From Nostoc sp. 'Peltigera membranacea cyanobiont' N6 (GTDB taxonomy: Bacteria; Cyanobacteriota; Cyanobacteriia; Cyanobacteriales; Nostocaceae): a stretch of DNA of 64,000 nt. Both the position numbers and the translations under genes were made by a program. Positions 17,263 to 26,083 of the stretch are shown here, in pieces. Under the pieces are notes generated by a model. That model was not told the DNA's origin and did no database searches. It saw nothing but the letters and a program-made list of their open reading frames with translations. Positions within the stretch are counted from its first letter, which is position 1. Every line of letters starts with the position of its first letter. The stretch covers positions 8,090,501-8,154,500 of the forward strand of contig NZ_CP026681.1 in the NCBI RefSeq assembly GCF_002949735.1, given 5' to 3'.

Positions 17263-18681
17263 TCACCTCCCCGGCTCTTTGACAAAAACCAGTGGAACAA
17301 TTGCTGCTAGTCGGAATAGACCAGAGAGGGCGAACAACCCTAGCAAGCCACCAAACTGAGCAAATTGAATAATGAAGCTGCCTATAGTTGTGCCTAAAGC
17401 ACCACTTGCTCCAGCAACGGCAGCTGCGATCGCAAAATAGATAGACTGATTTTGAGTTGGGGCGATCGCTAATTGTATATTGTTACTGCACAAGTCAATC
17501 GCCGCCCAAGTACCTCCAGCCAAAATGTGTAACAGAGGTAGCCACAACCAAATATCAAGGTGATTAGCACCAATCCCCAGCCATAGCGGTGGTGTAGCTG
17601 CAACCAAAACCCCAATAGAGATGAGGATGGGACGATTGCCTATCTTATCTGCTAATTTTCCCCATAGAATCAGCATTAGCAAAGTGGCCCCCGCCTGAAG
17701 GCTGTTGTAGATAGTCACATAGCTTACATCCAAATCCAGCCTGTCTAGCATGTAGAGGTTGAAAAAAGGACTGCTGAGGTTAACAGCAAGATTCCAGAAG
17801 CTGAAATAGAGCAGAAATCTTAAAAAGTTAGAGTTTTTCCAAATACTGTTAGCTAATTGGTTTTGTGGTGGGTGAATTGATTGAGCCACTTCCGAAGATT
17901 CATCTTTTGCAATCTCTGGTAGAATCTCACTTGTTTGAGTTAACTTGCCATAATAAGTGTTTTGCGATCGCGGATTCATATCTACTTGGAAATACTGACA
18001 TCCCAATCCCGCAATTCCCAACACAATGCTTATTAACAAAACCACCCCATAGCCTTGTAGAGTTCCACCATACCAATGTGATACAGCTAGACCAGCCATT
18101 GGTACGCAAACCAAATTGGTGAGGTTAGCAGCACTATTGCGTGTCCCAAAATACCTGCCTCGCAATTGTCTGGGAACGATCATTGCTACCCAACTTAGCC
18201 ATGATGCAGTTCCTAATCCTCCCAAAAGATTGCTGAATAGGACAATCAAGAGTGTCAAGATCGCTAACTGGTGAGTATTAATCACTCCCAAGCTTACAGC
18301 TACAATACCGATTACTAGAACTAGCCATAGCAGCCGACCAATTCCGTGTGTGCGAAGAGAATATTGAAAGCGGCTGCTGCTACGTTCAGACAAGTAAGCA
18401 CCCAAGGGCTGAATCAGATTGACCAACATGGGGATAGAGCAAAGCATCCCAAATACTAATGGACTAGCACCCAATTCCACTAAGAAATTGCTGAGTAAAA
18501 TGCCGCCAGTTCCAAGAGAGTAAACCGATGCTAAGACAGAATCCGCTGTGGAGGCTTTTAAACTTGTGCGAATAGCATCCTTAGGAATTCGAGAGGTTGG
18601 AGAAAGTGCTGTTGCTGGTGAGGCAATCTGGGAAATTTCCAGAGTCAGTGGCGCAGTTGTTTCAACCTGAACAGAATCCAT
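17263..18681 (-). CDS. Major facilitator superfamily transporter
   Basis: The 472-residue protein has a cytoplasmic N-terminus of about 50 residues followed by twelve predicted helices, with a long central loop (about 235-280) between the two six-helix halves. The loop motif GKLADKIGNRP after helix 8 is the MFS signature. The N-terminal half contains PRQLRGRYFGTRNS, the motif of the cyanobacterial MFS branch of unknown substrate. It is transcribed towards accD and convergent with it. No neighbour suggests a substrate. Confidence 0.85.
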   Translation of the reverse strand: MDSVQVETTAPLTLEISQIASPATALSPTSRIPKDAIRTSLKASTADSVLASVYSLGTGGILLSNFLVELGASPLVFGMLCSIPMLVNLIQPLGAYLSERSSSRFQYSLRTHGIGRLLWLVLVIGIVAVSLGVINTHQLAILTLLIVLFSNLLGGLGTASWLSWVAMIVPRQLRGRYFGTRNSAANLTNLVCVPMAGLAVSHWYGGTLQGYGVVLLISIVLGIAGLGCQYFQVDMNPRSQNTYYGKLTQTSEILPEIAKDESSEVAQSIHPPQNQLANSIWKNSNFLRFLLYFSFWNLAVNLSSPFFNLYMLDRLDLDVSYVTIYNSLQAGATLLMLILWGKLADKIGNRPILISIGVLVAATPPLWLGIGANHLDIWLWLPLLHILAGGTWAAIDLCSNNIQLAIAPTQNQSIYFAIAAAVAGASGALGTTIGSFIIQFAQFGGLLGLFALSGLFRLAAIVPLVFVKEPGR

Positions 18682-18817
18682 AATGTATGTTTATGAGTAA
18701 AGCATCCTGACATAAACCCCGTTGTCGAAGAACTCAGTATGCTTTTATTAGCATTCTTAAGAAGTTTTCGTTATTCTAGCTTGCAATTTTCAACAAAAAT
18801 TTTAGATAAGTAAATAT

Positions 18818-19000
18818 TAGGATTACTATTTGATTTTTGAACGAAATTAGGGATTGTAGAGGAGCCATTGCGTTGCGGTGAATACAGCGCTGTAGGCGGG
18901 TTTCCCGCCGTAGGCGACTGGTGAACCCGAAGGGAGGTTCCCTCGTATCAACTGGCGTTGTGTTAGAACAGAGTTCGTAACGCACTCTTATCAAGGGTAG
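18818..19000. mobile_element. Interrupted MITE copy
   Basis: The left end TAGGATTACTATTTGATTTT and the following ACGAAATTAGGGATTGTAG match the element at 11611. After a foreign insert, the match resumes with TGTGTTAGAACAGAGTTCGT and AACGCAC and a loop segment TTATCAAGGG. The right terminal repeat is missing, so the copy is truncated as well as interrupted. Confidence 0.75.
18860..18958. repeat. Palindromic repeat module inserted in the MITE
   Basis: About 99 bases beginning GGAGCCATTGCGTTGCGG, with an internal GCGGG/CCCGC hairpin, and ending CAACTGGCG. They split the MITE between ATTGTAG and TGTGTTAG. A shorter relative (GCCAGTGCGTTGCGG ... GCACCTGGCGCAAC) is inserted in a different repeat at 36491-36545. 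Confidence 0.7.
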
Positions 19001-19098
19001 CCATCCTCACTACCAATTTAAGAAACTCCATCATTTGGAAATTTTTAGTATTTCAATCCATAATCCAAAATTCAGGGATTGAATAGCGTTAATATTGC

Positions 19099-20328
19099 CT
19101 ATAAATTTGCCTTCGATACTTTTTCAATTTGCCCAGTAAAGTATGCTTCTTCATGTTTGAGTTGTTGCGCTAGTTCCAATCCTTGTTTAAAAGCTGTTAA
19201 TGCTTGAGGAAAATCTTTGCGTTCTATATACAATTGCCCAATTTGGTCATAAGCTTGCATCATCCCGTAAAAGTTGGCGGCTTGCGCCTCTGTCTGCACA
19301 AGAATTTGGCTAGCCTGCAAGGCCTCGTCTATTTGTCCTTGAGAACGGTACAGCGCAATTAACTTTTGCAAAGCGTCACCAGCTGGAACGTACTCCTTTA
19401 ATTGCCAAGCAGTGGTATAAGCCTCTTGATAATTTTTAAAGGCTTCTAGCAGTAAGTTAGGATCTTTCTTTGCAAGAGATTCGTAATCTGAAGCGATCGC
19501 TAGCTTTAATTCTGGTATTTTAGTAAGATTATTTTCACTAACGTAAATTTCTAGTAGTTTATTAAGTACATTCAATGACTGCTGTGGTTGTTGTGTCTGC
19601 TCATAAATGTAAGCTAGCCGTTGCAGATATGTTATTTCGTTTACACGTTCGCCTTGGGAAGTAGCGAAACCCAACAGTTCTTCGTAGACTGGGGCGGCTT
19701 TAGGATAATCAAACCAACTTAGATGTAGTTCGCCAATGGTCTTAAGCATTTCTACTACTGCTGTTGTATCTTTTTGCTGCCGCACCACTAACAGAACTTG
19801 GTCGTAAGCTTCTACAGCTAGTTTAATCGAACGCACATTTTGGTAAGCTTGGGCTAGCGATCGCCACAATTCTAGATCGACTTGGGCAGTTTTTTTCTGA
19901 GATTCTGCCTGTTTTTCAATGGCTTGCAATCGCTGCAAAATATATTGTACTTCTTCTTTATTGTTTTGCTTCCAAGCGATCGCCCCAACTCGCGATAGTG
20001 CTTGCACCTCTGCTAATGAACCTAAAAAGCGCCGCAAGCGAAGTTCTCGGTTCCAAATTTCAAACGCCACCACCGGCTCCCCTGCTTGCAGTTTCGCTGC
20101 TGCTTCTTGGTTTAAGGCATCTAGCGCTGGTTCTAAGTTTTGCTGTTCTTGGAGAGTTAACGGCTGTTTATCCTTGGGCAAACGGGGTAGCAGTGGGTCG
20201 GGTGTGGTAATTTCTAGGGGACTGGGAGGAAATTTATCCGGTACTTTCGGCTTTTTACTCTCTGCCAGCGTCAAGGAACTACTAAAGAGTATAGCGGCAG
20301 TCACAATCACAATTAAACGCTTGAGCAT
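19099..20328 (-). CDS. Secreted TPR-repeat protein
   Basis: This 409-residue protein begins with a signal peptide (LIVIVTAAILFSSSLTLAES), then a proline-rich linker, then a long array of tetratricopeptide-type helix pairs from about residue 55. Examples are VEAYDQVLLVVRQQKD, APVYEELLGFATSQGE and the last, ALTAFKQGLELAQQLKHEEAY. TPR solenoids mediate protein binding, here presumably in the periplasm. No catalytic domain is visible. It follows the coiled-coil gene at 20374 by about 45 bases, suggesting one transcript. Confidence 0.78.
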   Translation of the reverse strand: MLKRLIVIVTAAILFSSSLTLAESKKPKVPDKFPPSPLEITTPDPLLPRLPKDKQPLTLQEQQNLEPALDALNQEAAAKLQAGEPVVAFEIWNRELRLRRFLGSLAEVQALSRVGAIAWKQNNKEEVQYILQRLQAIEKQAESQKKTAQVDLELWRSLAQAYQNVRSIKLAVEAYDQVLLVVRQQKDTTAVVEMLKTIGELHLSWFDYPKAAPVYEELLGFATSQGERVNEITYLQRLAYIYEQTQQPQQSLNVLNKLLEIYVSENNLTKIPELKLAIASDYESLAKKDPNLLLEAFKNYQEAYTTAWQLKEYVPAGDALQKLIALYRSQGQIDEALQASQILVQTEAQAANFYGMMQAYDQIGQLYIERKDFPQALTAFKQGLELAQQLKHEEAYFTGQIEKVSKANL

Positions 20329-20373
20329 GGGAACTTTACCTGGACTTGAGTTAGTTACATGAGGTAATCATCC

Positions 20374-20850
20374 TCATGCCCTATTATTTTTACTCTCTTT
20401 TTCTGCTCTGGCTCTTTCCTGTGTCAAACTATCAATAGCATCACCCAAAGCAGTAGTTAGACTATTACGAGTTTGGGCGTGGCTATCCTGCTCAGTTTTC
20501 AAAGCTTGCAAGAGGCGATCGCGTTCTTTGATCGCGGCGATGAGTTTAGCTTGCAAATCCTCCACAGATTTTAGTTGTTCTATCTCTTGTTGGATCGCTG
20601 TTACTGGTGTCTCAGCAGCCAGTGTCTCGGCCTCAAAACCTCGGAGTTTATGTAAGTCTGCCTTGAGGGATGCGATCGCCTGTTGCGATAGTTGGGCATC
20701 TGTGCGGCGTTGTTCTGCTTCTGTGTTGTAAAGCTGTCGCCATTTTTGGGCACTTTCCCAAGCCGCATCGCGATCGCCCTGAAGTCCCGCCATCTGCTCT
20801 CTGAGTACCTGGATTTCTGTCAACCACTGTTGTGTTAAGTCTTGATTCAT
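20374..20850 (-). CDS. Coiled-coil hypothetical protein
   Basis: A 158-residue, highly charged, cytoplasmic protein made almost entirely of heptad-patterned helix (VLREQMAGLQGDRDAAWESA, QAIASLKADLHKLRG, IQQEIEQLKSVEDLQAKL). There is no signal peptide or membrane segment. The pattern resembles the cyanobacterial conserved coiled-coil proteins of unknown role. It lies directly upstream of the TPR protein in the same direction. STRR heptamers (TTTGTCA) fill the 5' side at 20860-20894. Confidence 0.7.
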   Translation of the reverse strand: MNQDLTQQWLTEIQVLREQMAGLQGDRDAAWESAQKWRQLYNTEAEQRRTDAQLSQQAIASLKADLHKLRGFEAETLAAETPVTAIQQEIEQLKSVEDLQAKLIAAIKERDRLLQALKTEQDSHAQTRNSLTTALGDAIDSLTQERARAEKESKNNRA

Positions 20851-20859
20851 AAATAAATA

Positions 20860-20894
20860 GTCATTTGTTATTTGTCATTTGTCATTTGTCAATG
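20860..20894. repeat. STRR heptamers (TTTGTCA)
   Basis: Four to five imperfect units of TCATTTG/TTATTTG lie just upstream of the coiled-coil gene's start codon. Confidence 0.85.
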
Positions 20895-21050
20895 GACAGA
20901 ATGCTGCTTAAAGCGGAGAATGAAAAATTATCTCTTTTTCCCCTGTCCCCTGCTCCCGACTCGGTATTCTTGCGGTAAAAAGATAAATGCGATCGCTACA
21001 CAAAATTTGGCACAGTAGTTAAGAAAACTAACCAGTTTTAACTCTAAATT

Positions 21051-21956
21051 ATGCCAAAGCTTCGTTTTTTTCGCTTCTTTCGCCACCTCAATTGGCGCAC
21101 GCTCAAAAAAACTTTTGCCAGGACAATGGAAAGACGGCTTTTGGGACTTGCCTCGGAAATCGCCTTCAATGCCATGTTATCGCTGTTTCCAGCAATTCTT
21201 GCTCTAATCGCAGCCATTGGCTTATTGGCAGAATCTTTGCAAGCCACCTTTAAACAACTAGCGCTTCAACTCAGTCAAATCTTACCTGACGAAGCCTTAA
21301 TTCTGATCCGTGATTTTGCTACCACAGAAATTACCAACTCCAAAAATAGCGGTTTATTTTCTCTGAGCTTTGTCTTAGCAATTTGGACTGCCTCTGGGGC
21401 GGTGAGTACCGCGATGACAGCCCTCGACCAAATCCATCAAATTCCTTCAGAAAAGATACGCCCCTTTTGGAAAGCCAAGCTTGTCTCTCTCGGATTAACA
21501 GTCGGTACTATGTTACTTTTAGTGCTGGCTTCTCTCTTAGTGTTCACCAGCGACTGGATTTTGGGAATGGTAATACGGGAAAATGGTTCCTTGATCTTCT
21601 TATTGCATCTTTGGAAGCTGTTACGCTGGCCATTAGCCTTAAGTATTGTTGCTGTCGCCTTTGGCTTTGTCTATCGTTATGGGCCAAGTGCATGGAACTC
21701 AGGTACTCCAATGATGCCTGGAGCAATTTTAGCAGCTGTTTTTTGGGCAATATTATCTGCCCTATTTCGGCTTTATGTGGCAAATTTTGGGAATTATAAT
21801 AAAGTATATGGTGCTGTAGGAGCCGTGATAGTTTTAATGCTCTGGCTGTCAATGAGCGCTGCTGTTCTGTTAATCGGCGATCAGTTGAACGTGACAGTCG
21901 GTGAAGATATGCGCTCAAAAGCGCAGTCACAATTTAATGAAAATATTAGTTTGTAA
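21051..21956 (+). CDS. YihY/BrkB-family membrane protein
   Basis: The 301-residue integral membrane protein has six predicted helices and the family hallmarks ASEIAFNAMLSLFPAILALIA near the N-terminus, an ASGAVSTAMTALDQIH-type segment, and YRYGPSAWNSGTPMMPGAI. Family members were once called ribonuclease BN; that label is not supported, and the role is unknown (transport or envelope). It heads a three-gene plus-strand run with the DUF4112 and hydrolase genes, 83 bases from the next. Confidence 0.88.
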   Translation: MPKLRFFRFFRHLNWRTLKKTFARTMERRLLGLASEIAFNAMLSLFPAILALIAAIGLLAESLQATFKQLALQLSQILPDEALILIRDFATTEITNSKNSGLFSLSFVLAIWTASGAVSTAMTALDQIHQIPSEKIRPFWKAKLVSLGLTVGTMLLLVLASLLVFTSDWILGMVIRENGSLIFLLHLWKLLRWPLALSIVAVAFGFVYRYGPSAWNSGTPMMPGAILAAVFWAILSALFRLYVANFGNYNKVYGAVGAVIVLMLWLSMSAAVLLIGDQLNVTVGEDMRSKAQSQFNENISL

Positions 21957-22039
21957 ATCCCTGAGAAAACTTTTGACAAACCTCAGTAGGGGAGTAAAAT
22001 GTCTAACGATTCATTCAATATAAATAAGCGATCGCCTTC

Positions 22040-22546
22040 ATGCCGGATTCTTCTCCTCGGTTTTCGATGATTGAGCCTGATGCCAAAGCACCCACCCTGA
22101 AGCGCCTGCGTCAGTTAAGTCGGCTGCTAGATAACATTGTTACTATTCCTGGTACTAAGATTGGTTTTGGTCTAGATCCAATCTTAGGACTTATACCTAT
22201 TGGTGGTGATTTTTTGGGAGTCATGTTTTCTAGCTACATCATCCTAGAAGCCGCGCGTCTGGGTGTATCTAGAGCCACTTTAGGCAAAATGGTTTTCAAT
22301 GTGATTGTTGATGGCTTGGTAGGTACTGTTCCCGTTTTGGGAGATTTTTTTGATTTTGCCTGGAGAGCTAACACTAATAATATCAAGCTATTGGAAGAAT
22401 ACTTAAAGTTTCCGAGCGAGCAAAAGAGTGCAGATAGGTTGTTTATCGTTGCCCTTTTGGTTGGATTGTTACTGATCTCCATAGTTTTAGTAGCATTACC
22501 AGTGATTCTAATTAGAATGCTGTGGAACGCCTTAACAGGTGGTTAA
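22040..22546 (+). CDS. DUF4112 membrane protein
   Basis: A 168-residue protein with the DUF4112 pattern: LDNIVTIPGTKIGFGLDPIL, then GLIPIGGDFLGVM, later GLVGTVPVLGDFFDFAWRAN and a C-terminal hydrophobic helix. Its function is unknown. The stop codon overlaps the possible GTG start of the next gene by 8 bases, so the two are probably translated together. Confidence 0.85.
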   Translation: MPDSSPRFSMIEPDAKAPTLKRLRQLSRLLDNIVTIPGTKIGFGLDPILGLIPIGGDFLGVMFSSYIILEAARLGVSRATLGKMVFNVIVDGLVGTVPVLGDFFDFAWRANTNNIKLLEEYLKFPSEQKSADRLFIVALLVGLLLISIVLVALPVILIRMLWNALTGG

Positions 22547-23501
22547 ATTATTTATTGATAATGGAATGAAAGATTGGTGGCAAGCTACTTTTCCTAAAGG
22601 GCGGCAAAGTCTAATTATTACTGATGCTCAAGGTTATCCTGTACAAATTTCCTATGGCGAAAAAGGTAGAGGTAAACCGCTAATCTTATTACATGGCATG
22701 GGTAGTTGGAGCTATAATTGGCGACACAGTGTAGCCGCATTATCTAAACATTTCCGGGTAATTTGCTTTGATGCCAAAGGTTTTGGTTTTTCTGAAAAAC
22801 CATCGTTTCGTAGAGAACACAACAGTCATCAAATTCTTGAGTTTAAAAGAATTATTCAGGCATTATGTGATGAACCCGTAGTGATTGTGGCTGAATCTCT
22901 GGGGGGATTAGTTGCCCTTGCCCTTGCTCAAGAAAATCCGCAGTTAATCGGACAGCTTGTAGTCGTAAACGTACCTGTTTTTACCAAACATTTACCCCAT
23001 TGGGCTATGTCGTTACTTGCCCAAACTCCTCTAGAAATAATCCAAACAATTGACACCTTACGTCTGGCATATTTGTTTGCACCTCTATTGAGAGAAATTA
23101 TGGCAAGAGAAAGACGTGGGGTATTATTTGATCCGTCCATTTTGACACAGGAAGATGTCTATTGGATTACTTACCCCTTTATTGAATTTCCTGGTGCGAT
23201 CGCTAAAGTTGCTGAAGAGTTACAAATAGCAGCGCGAGAAATTGAGAATTGGCAAGCAAATAAACCAAATATGCTTACCCAAATCCAAAATAATTTGAGT
23301 GCAATTCAGTGTCCTACACTAGTTTTGTGGGGCGATCGAGATAGTTGGTTTCCTGTTAGTCATGGTGAGAAATTACATCAGCATCTCCCCAATTCCAAAT
23401 TAAAAATTTTGTCTAACTGCTATCATGATGCATCAACAGGTGCTTTTGAGCAGGTGAATGCAGCGATTCTCGAATTTTTACGGGATACGGAATGCTCTTA
23501 A
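22539..23501 (+). CDS. Alpha/beta-fold hydrolase
   Basis: The 320-residue hydrolase contains the oxyanion HG motif LLHGMGSWSYNW, a nucleophile elbow AESLGG (Ala in place of the first Gly of GxSxG), the acid in LWGDRDSWFP and the catalytic His in CYHDAS. The family includes esterases, haloperoxidase-like and chlorophyll-related hydrolases; the substrate is unknown. The GTG at 22539 gives an 8-base overlap with DUF4112; an ATG at 22566 (MKDWWQATF) is an alternative. It is the last gene of the YihY-DUF4112 run. Confidence 0.85.
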   Translation: MVKLFIDNGMKDWWQATFPKGRQSLIITDAQGYPVQISYGEKGRGKPLILLHGMGSWSYNWRHSVAALSKHFRVICFDAKGFGFSEKPSFRREHNSHQILEFKRIIQALCDEPVVIVAESLGGLVALALAQENPQLIGQLVVVNVPVFTKHLPHWAMSLLAQTPLEIIQTIDTLRLAYLFAPLLREIMARERRGVLFDPSILTQEDVYWITYPFIEFPGAIAKVAEELQIAAREIENWQANKPNMLTQIQNNLSAIQCPTLVLWGDRDSWFPVSHGEKLHQHLPNSKLKILSNCYHDASTGAFEQVNAAILEFLRDTECS

Positions 23502-23558
23502 GAGTGAGAGGTGGGGCTTTTTTTATTTCAGCTAACTGAATTCTGTTTCGATAAAAAG

Positions 23559-23718
23559 AGAGTGAGAGGAAGCATATCAGTCAGCTTTCAAACTCCCACT
23601 CTGCCATTTGCTACTGAAGTGAACAGGAATGTATACAGACGTTGCCCGTTCTTTCGGGGCTAATACGTACTTCAACAACAACGCCCATACGCATTTTATA
23701 TTCCTGTTGCAGCAAATG
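23559..23718. ncRNA. Candidate structured RNA locus
   Basis: Between two genes there is a compact set of nested complementary segments. AGAGTGAGAG (23559-23568) pairs with CTCCCACTCT (23593-23602). CATTTGCT (23605-23612) pairs with AGCAAATG (23711-23718), enclosing AACAGGAAT (23622-23630), which pairs with ATTCCTGTT (23700-23708). Inside lies CCCG-TTCTTT-CGGG. No reading frame fits. It could be a small RNA on either strand or an old palindromic element; no promoter was identified. Confidence 0.35.
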
Positions 23719-23945
23719 CCAAACCTGATTATTAATATTTATCTGCTGAGAAAAATCCTCTATAAATAATTAGTAGAGATAGGTTTTTTGTAAATCACTT
23801 AGTTAGTATTAGTTCAAAGGAATTTGCTTGCGTGGTAGGCCCTGATAAAAAAACCTTGAAGTCGTTTATCTTCGTTCAATTTAACTTGGTTAATCAGAGT
23901 CTGGTTGCCATTTTGGCAACTTTTTAAATTTTCTAACGGGACTCC
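23719..23945. other. AT-rich spacer
   Basis: No gene or clear repeat is visible between the hairpin locus and the insertion-sequence end. A small inverted motif GTTGCCATTTTGGCAAC occurs at about 23906-23922. Confidence 0.4.
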
Positions 23946-24115
23946 CTTGACATCCTCCCCCGTTTATAAAACGGGGGATTCTAAGCTCAAACAGCAATTG
24001 CAGTCTCGGACTGTCTAACATCACCTAACTTAATAGTCTATGCCCCGACTACGTAACAGCCCTCTGTCGGAGACCCTGTTCGCGTTCGCCAGTTAGCTTT
24101 AATTACGCCGACCTA
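23946..24115. mobile_element. IS200/IS605-like end remnant
   Basis: TTGACATCCTCCCCCG followed by the hairpin CCCCCGTTT-ATA-AAACGGGGG (23957-23977) and GATTCTAAGC is the layout found at the ends of cyanobacterial TnpB-type elements. The next 130 bases contain further short inverted segments but no tnpA or tnpB frame. I read this as a stranded end or a non-autonomous derivative. Confidence 0.5.
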
Positions 24116-24116
24116 C

Positions 24117-24470
24117 TTAGTCAACAACTCTCAATAAATAGTTAATTATGCTAGAAACAACAGCTAGCACAATTGAACCTAACAAAGCAGGTAAAAATCC
24201 CTGAATCTCAAAACCATAACCAGGAGTTAAAGCACTTGCCAACCAAAGGGTTAAAGCGTTGATTACCAATGTAAATAAACCAAAGGTGAGCAAGGTAATC
24301 GGAAAAGTTAAAATCTGCAAAATTGGTCTAATAAATGCATTAACCAGACCAATAACAAGGGTAGCGACTAAGGCAACCACAAAATTCTTGATAAAGAATC
24401 CCGGAACAATATTAGCAGTCAGAAATAACGCTACCGCAGTACCGAGCCAAGTTAATAAAAAGTGTTGCAT
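24117..24470 (-). CDS. Four-helix 'phage holin family' membrane protein
   Basis: A 117-residue protein with four membrane helices, starting MQHFLLTWLGTAVALFLTAN. It has the motif GLVNAFIRPILQILTFPITLLTFGL characteristic of the PF04020 group, labelled mycobacterial-type phage holin IV. In free-living cyanobacteria it is a conserved chromosomal protein of unknown role; no phage genes are nearby. The repeat end at 23946-24115 abuts its stop codon. Confidence 0.85.
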   Translation of the reverse strand: MQHFLLTWLGTAVALFLTANIVPGFFIKNFVVALVATLVIGLVNAFIRPILQILTFPITLLTFGLFTLVINALTLWLASALTPGYGFEIQGFLPALLGSIVLAVVSSIINYLLRVVD

Positions 24471-24976
24471 AAGTTTTTTTAGAGGAATTAGCAGTAAGTT
24501 TAATTAATTTCACTGTTGACAGTTGCGATCTGTAACACTATCAGGTGTTCTTGTGCTTGACTCATAAAGTTCCCATCATCTTTTGTTAGTCCAAAAGCAA
24601 TGTAATTTTTCTGTCTTGGCATAAAGATACTTTTAATCGGTCTATCTTTCTGACTTTTCACAGCATTTACAATAAACCCACGAAAAACCTAATCCCCTAA
24701 CCTCCTTCCCTTGTCGGTAAGGGGGAAAATTTAAAGTCTCTCTCCTCTTAGAAGAGAGATTTAGAGAAAGGTTTTCCAGATACTGTGAAAAATCAGGTGT
24801 ATCTTTATCGTATTGCAGGATGTACCGGATTAAATTCCTGAAGCGCAAAACCCCTATAGAAGTTCCTCAAAGTTGAAAAACCTCTATACCTTTGGGATTT
24901 GCAAAAAATAAGTTATTAGAACTTCAGAGCATCTTGCTCGCGTCTTTGATTACAGGCAAAGGAGACGCTGGCGATA
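24471..24976. other. Intergenic stretch with a dispersed repeat
   Basis: About 500 bases without a gene. From about 24680 to 24780 lies a repeat combining CCCTAACCTCCTTCCC, a TTCCCTT/AAGGGGG stem, and the stem CTCTCTCCTCTTAGAAGAGAG. A related copy in the opposite orientation occurs at 40405-40488. Confidence 0.55.
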
Positions 24977-25969
24977 CTAACGCCGCAAAAGAACCTCCCA
25001 GGTAGAGCCACCAACTACACCGTCAGCTTCTAAACCATAGCGCTTTTGTGCAGCTTTCACAGCTGTCTCGGTTGTCTCGCCAAAGTCTCCATCGGCATCG
25101 CCTTTCAAAAAACCAAGCTTTTTCAGTTGTTGTTGCAACTTCACAACTTCAGAACCACGTAATCCTATACGCAAAATTGGCATTCCTTCGGAGGTGTATT
25201 GAATACCAGGGGTTCGCTTAGTACTTGTGTTTGATGTGTTTGACTGACTTCGAGTAGTTGATGTAGTGCGATTCGGTTTTTTCTGTGTGTTTGAAGTTGT
25301 AGTTTTTCTTGGGGTAGCAGGTCTTGGTTCAGGGTTGCTTGCAACTTGTGTTGCAGCTTTCTTTGGACTAGTAGGTTTTGTCGCAACTTGTGTTACGGCT
25401 TGTCTGGGGGGGTTGGGGCTGGGATTTGCAACGTTGGTGAGGTTGCTAGCCTGGGTTGGAACAGGAAAATTCGTAGCTGAGTTAAATCTTGGCTGGGATG
25501 AAGGAACAGTTGATGCTGCTACTGGTTGATTAGGGAAAAGTCTTTGCCAAGTGCTGGCATCAACAACGCCATCTGGGTTTAAGCCAGCTGCTTGTTTAAA
25601 CCGGGAAACAGCACTAGCTGTATTCTGACTATATATACCATCTACTGCACCAGAATAAAAACCCAAAAGTTTCAGAGCTGCCTGAAGTTCAGATACGCGT
25701 TCGCCTTGGCTACCAACTTTAAGGTTAGGGCGGTTGATGCTATCTCCAGGATTTACTTGAGCAATTTTTTGTGGTGCTGCTATTGATACTACAGATGTTG
25801 AGGCAATAAGCAGAGGCGTAGCAGAGTACAAGAGTATTCCAATGGCTGATAAAAATTTAGACCTCTTTGGGCACCAACCCTTTTGCCGTTTTTCCACTTT
25901 ACAGCGATTTACAGTTGGATCTAGTAATTTTAAGTAACTCAAAATACTTGCTGTCAGGCTGCTTTGCAT
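24977..25969 (-). CDS. Secreted protein with two peptidoglycan-binding domains
   Basis: The 330-residue product has a hydrophobic segment at about 43-65 (signal or anchor after a basic N-terminus), a PG_binding_1 domain at about 85-145 (LKVGSQGERVSELQAALKLL, GFYSGAVDGIYSQNTASAV), a Ser/Thr/Pro/Lys-rich linker (about 150-255), and a second PG_binding_1 domain at about 265-330 (RIGLRGSEVVKLQQQLKKLG, DGDFGETTETAVKAAQ). Such modules anchor proteins to the cell wall. No catalytic domain is present. The linker is low-complexity, explaining long open frames on the other strand. Confidence 0.85.
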   Translation of the reverse strand: MQSSLTASILSYLKLLDPTVNRCKVEKRQKGWCPKRSKFLSAIGILLYSATPLLIASTSVVSIAAPQKIAQVNPGDSINRPNLKVGSQGERVSELQAALKLLGFYSGAVDGIYSQNTASAVSRFKQAAGLNPDGVVDASTWQRLFPNQPVAASTVPSSQPRFNSATNFPVPTQASNLTNVANPSPNPPRQAVTQVATKPTSPKKAATQVASNPEPRPATPRKTTTSNTQKKPNRTTSTTRSQSNTSNTSTKRTPGIQYTSEGMPILRIGLRGSEVVKLQQQLKKLGFLKGDADGDFGETTETAVKAAQKRYGLEADGVVGGSTWEVLLRR

Positions 25970-26083
25970 GGAATTTACTCCCAGAATATTCTCATGCTAA
26001 TGGTACAGCCGCTTGGTCTAAAAAACAGCTGCTCCATTTACGATCGCACATAATCAATTGCGATCGCGCCTTCGAGAGCAAGA

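Larger units (their letters stand above)
18682..19098. other. Repeat-filled spacer upstream of the MFS gene
   Basis: No gene is supported here. The centre is occupied by a damaged MITE copy carrying an inserted palindromic repeat (18818-19000). The remaining ends are AT-rich and should hold the MFS promoter. Confidence 0.5.

Noticed and set aside
19919..20362. Plus-strand frame of about 147 codons over the TPR gene
   Set aside because: Antisense to a well-supported TPR protein with a signal peptide; composition is that of a shadow.
24117..24470. Phage holin suggesting a prophage
   Set aside because: The family is a common chromosomal membrane protein; no phage structural or lysis genes are nearby.
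25266..25529. Plus-strand frame inside the peptidoglycan-binding protein gene
   Set aside because: Shadow of the Ser/Thr/Pro-rich linker on the opposite strand.
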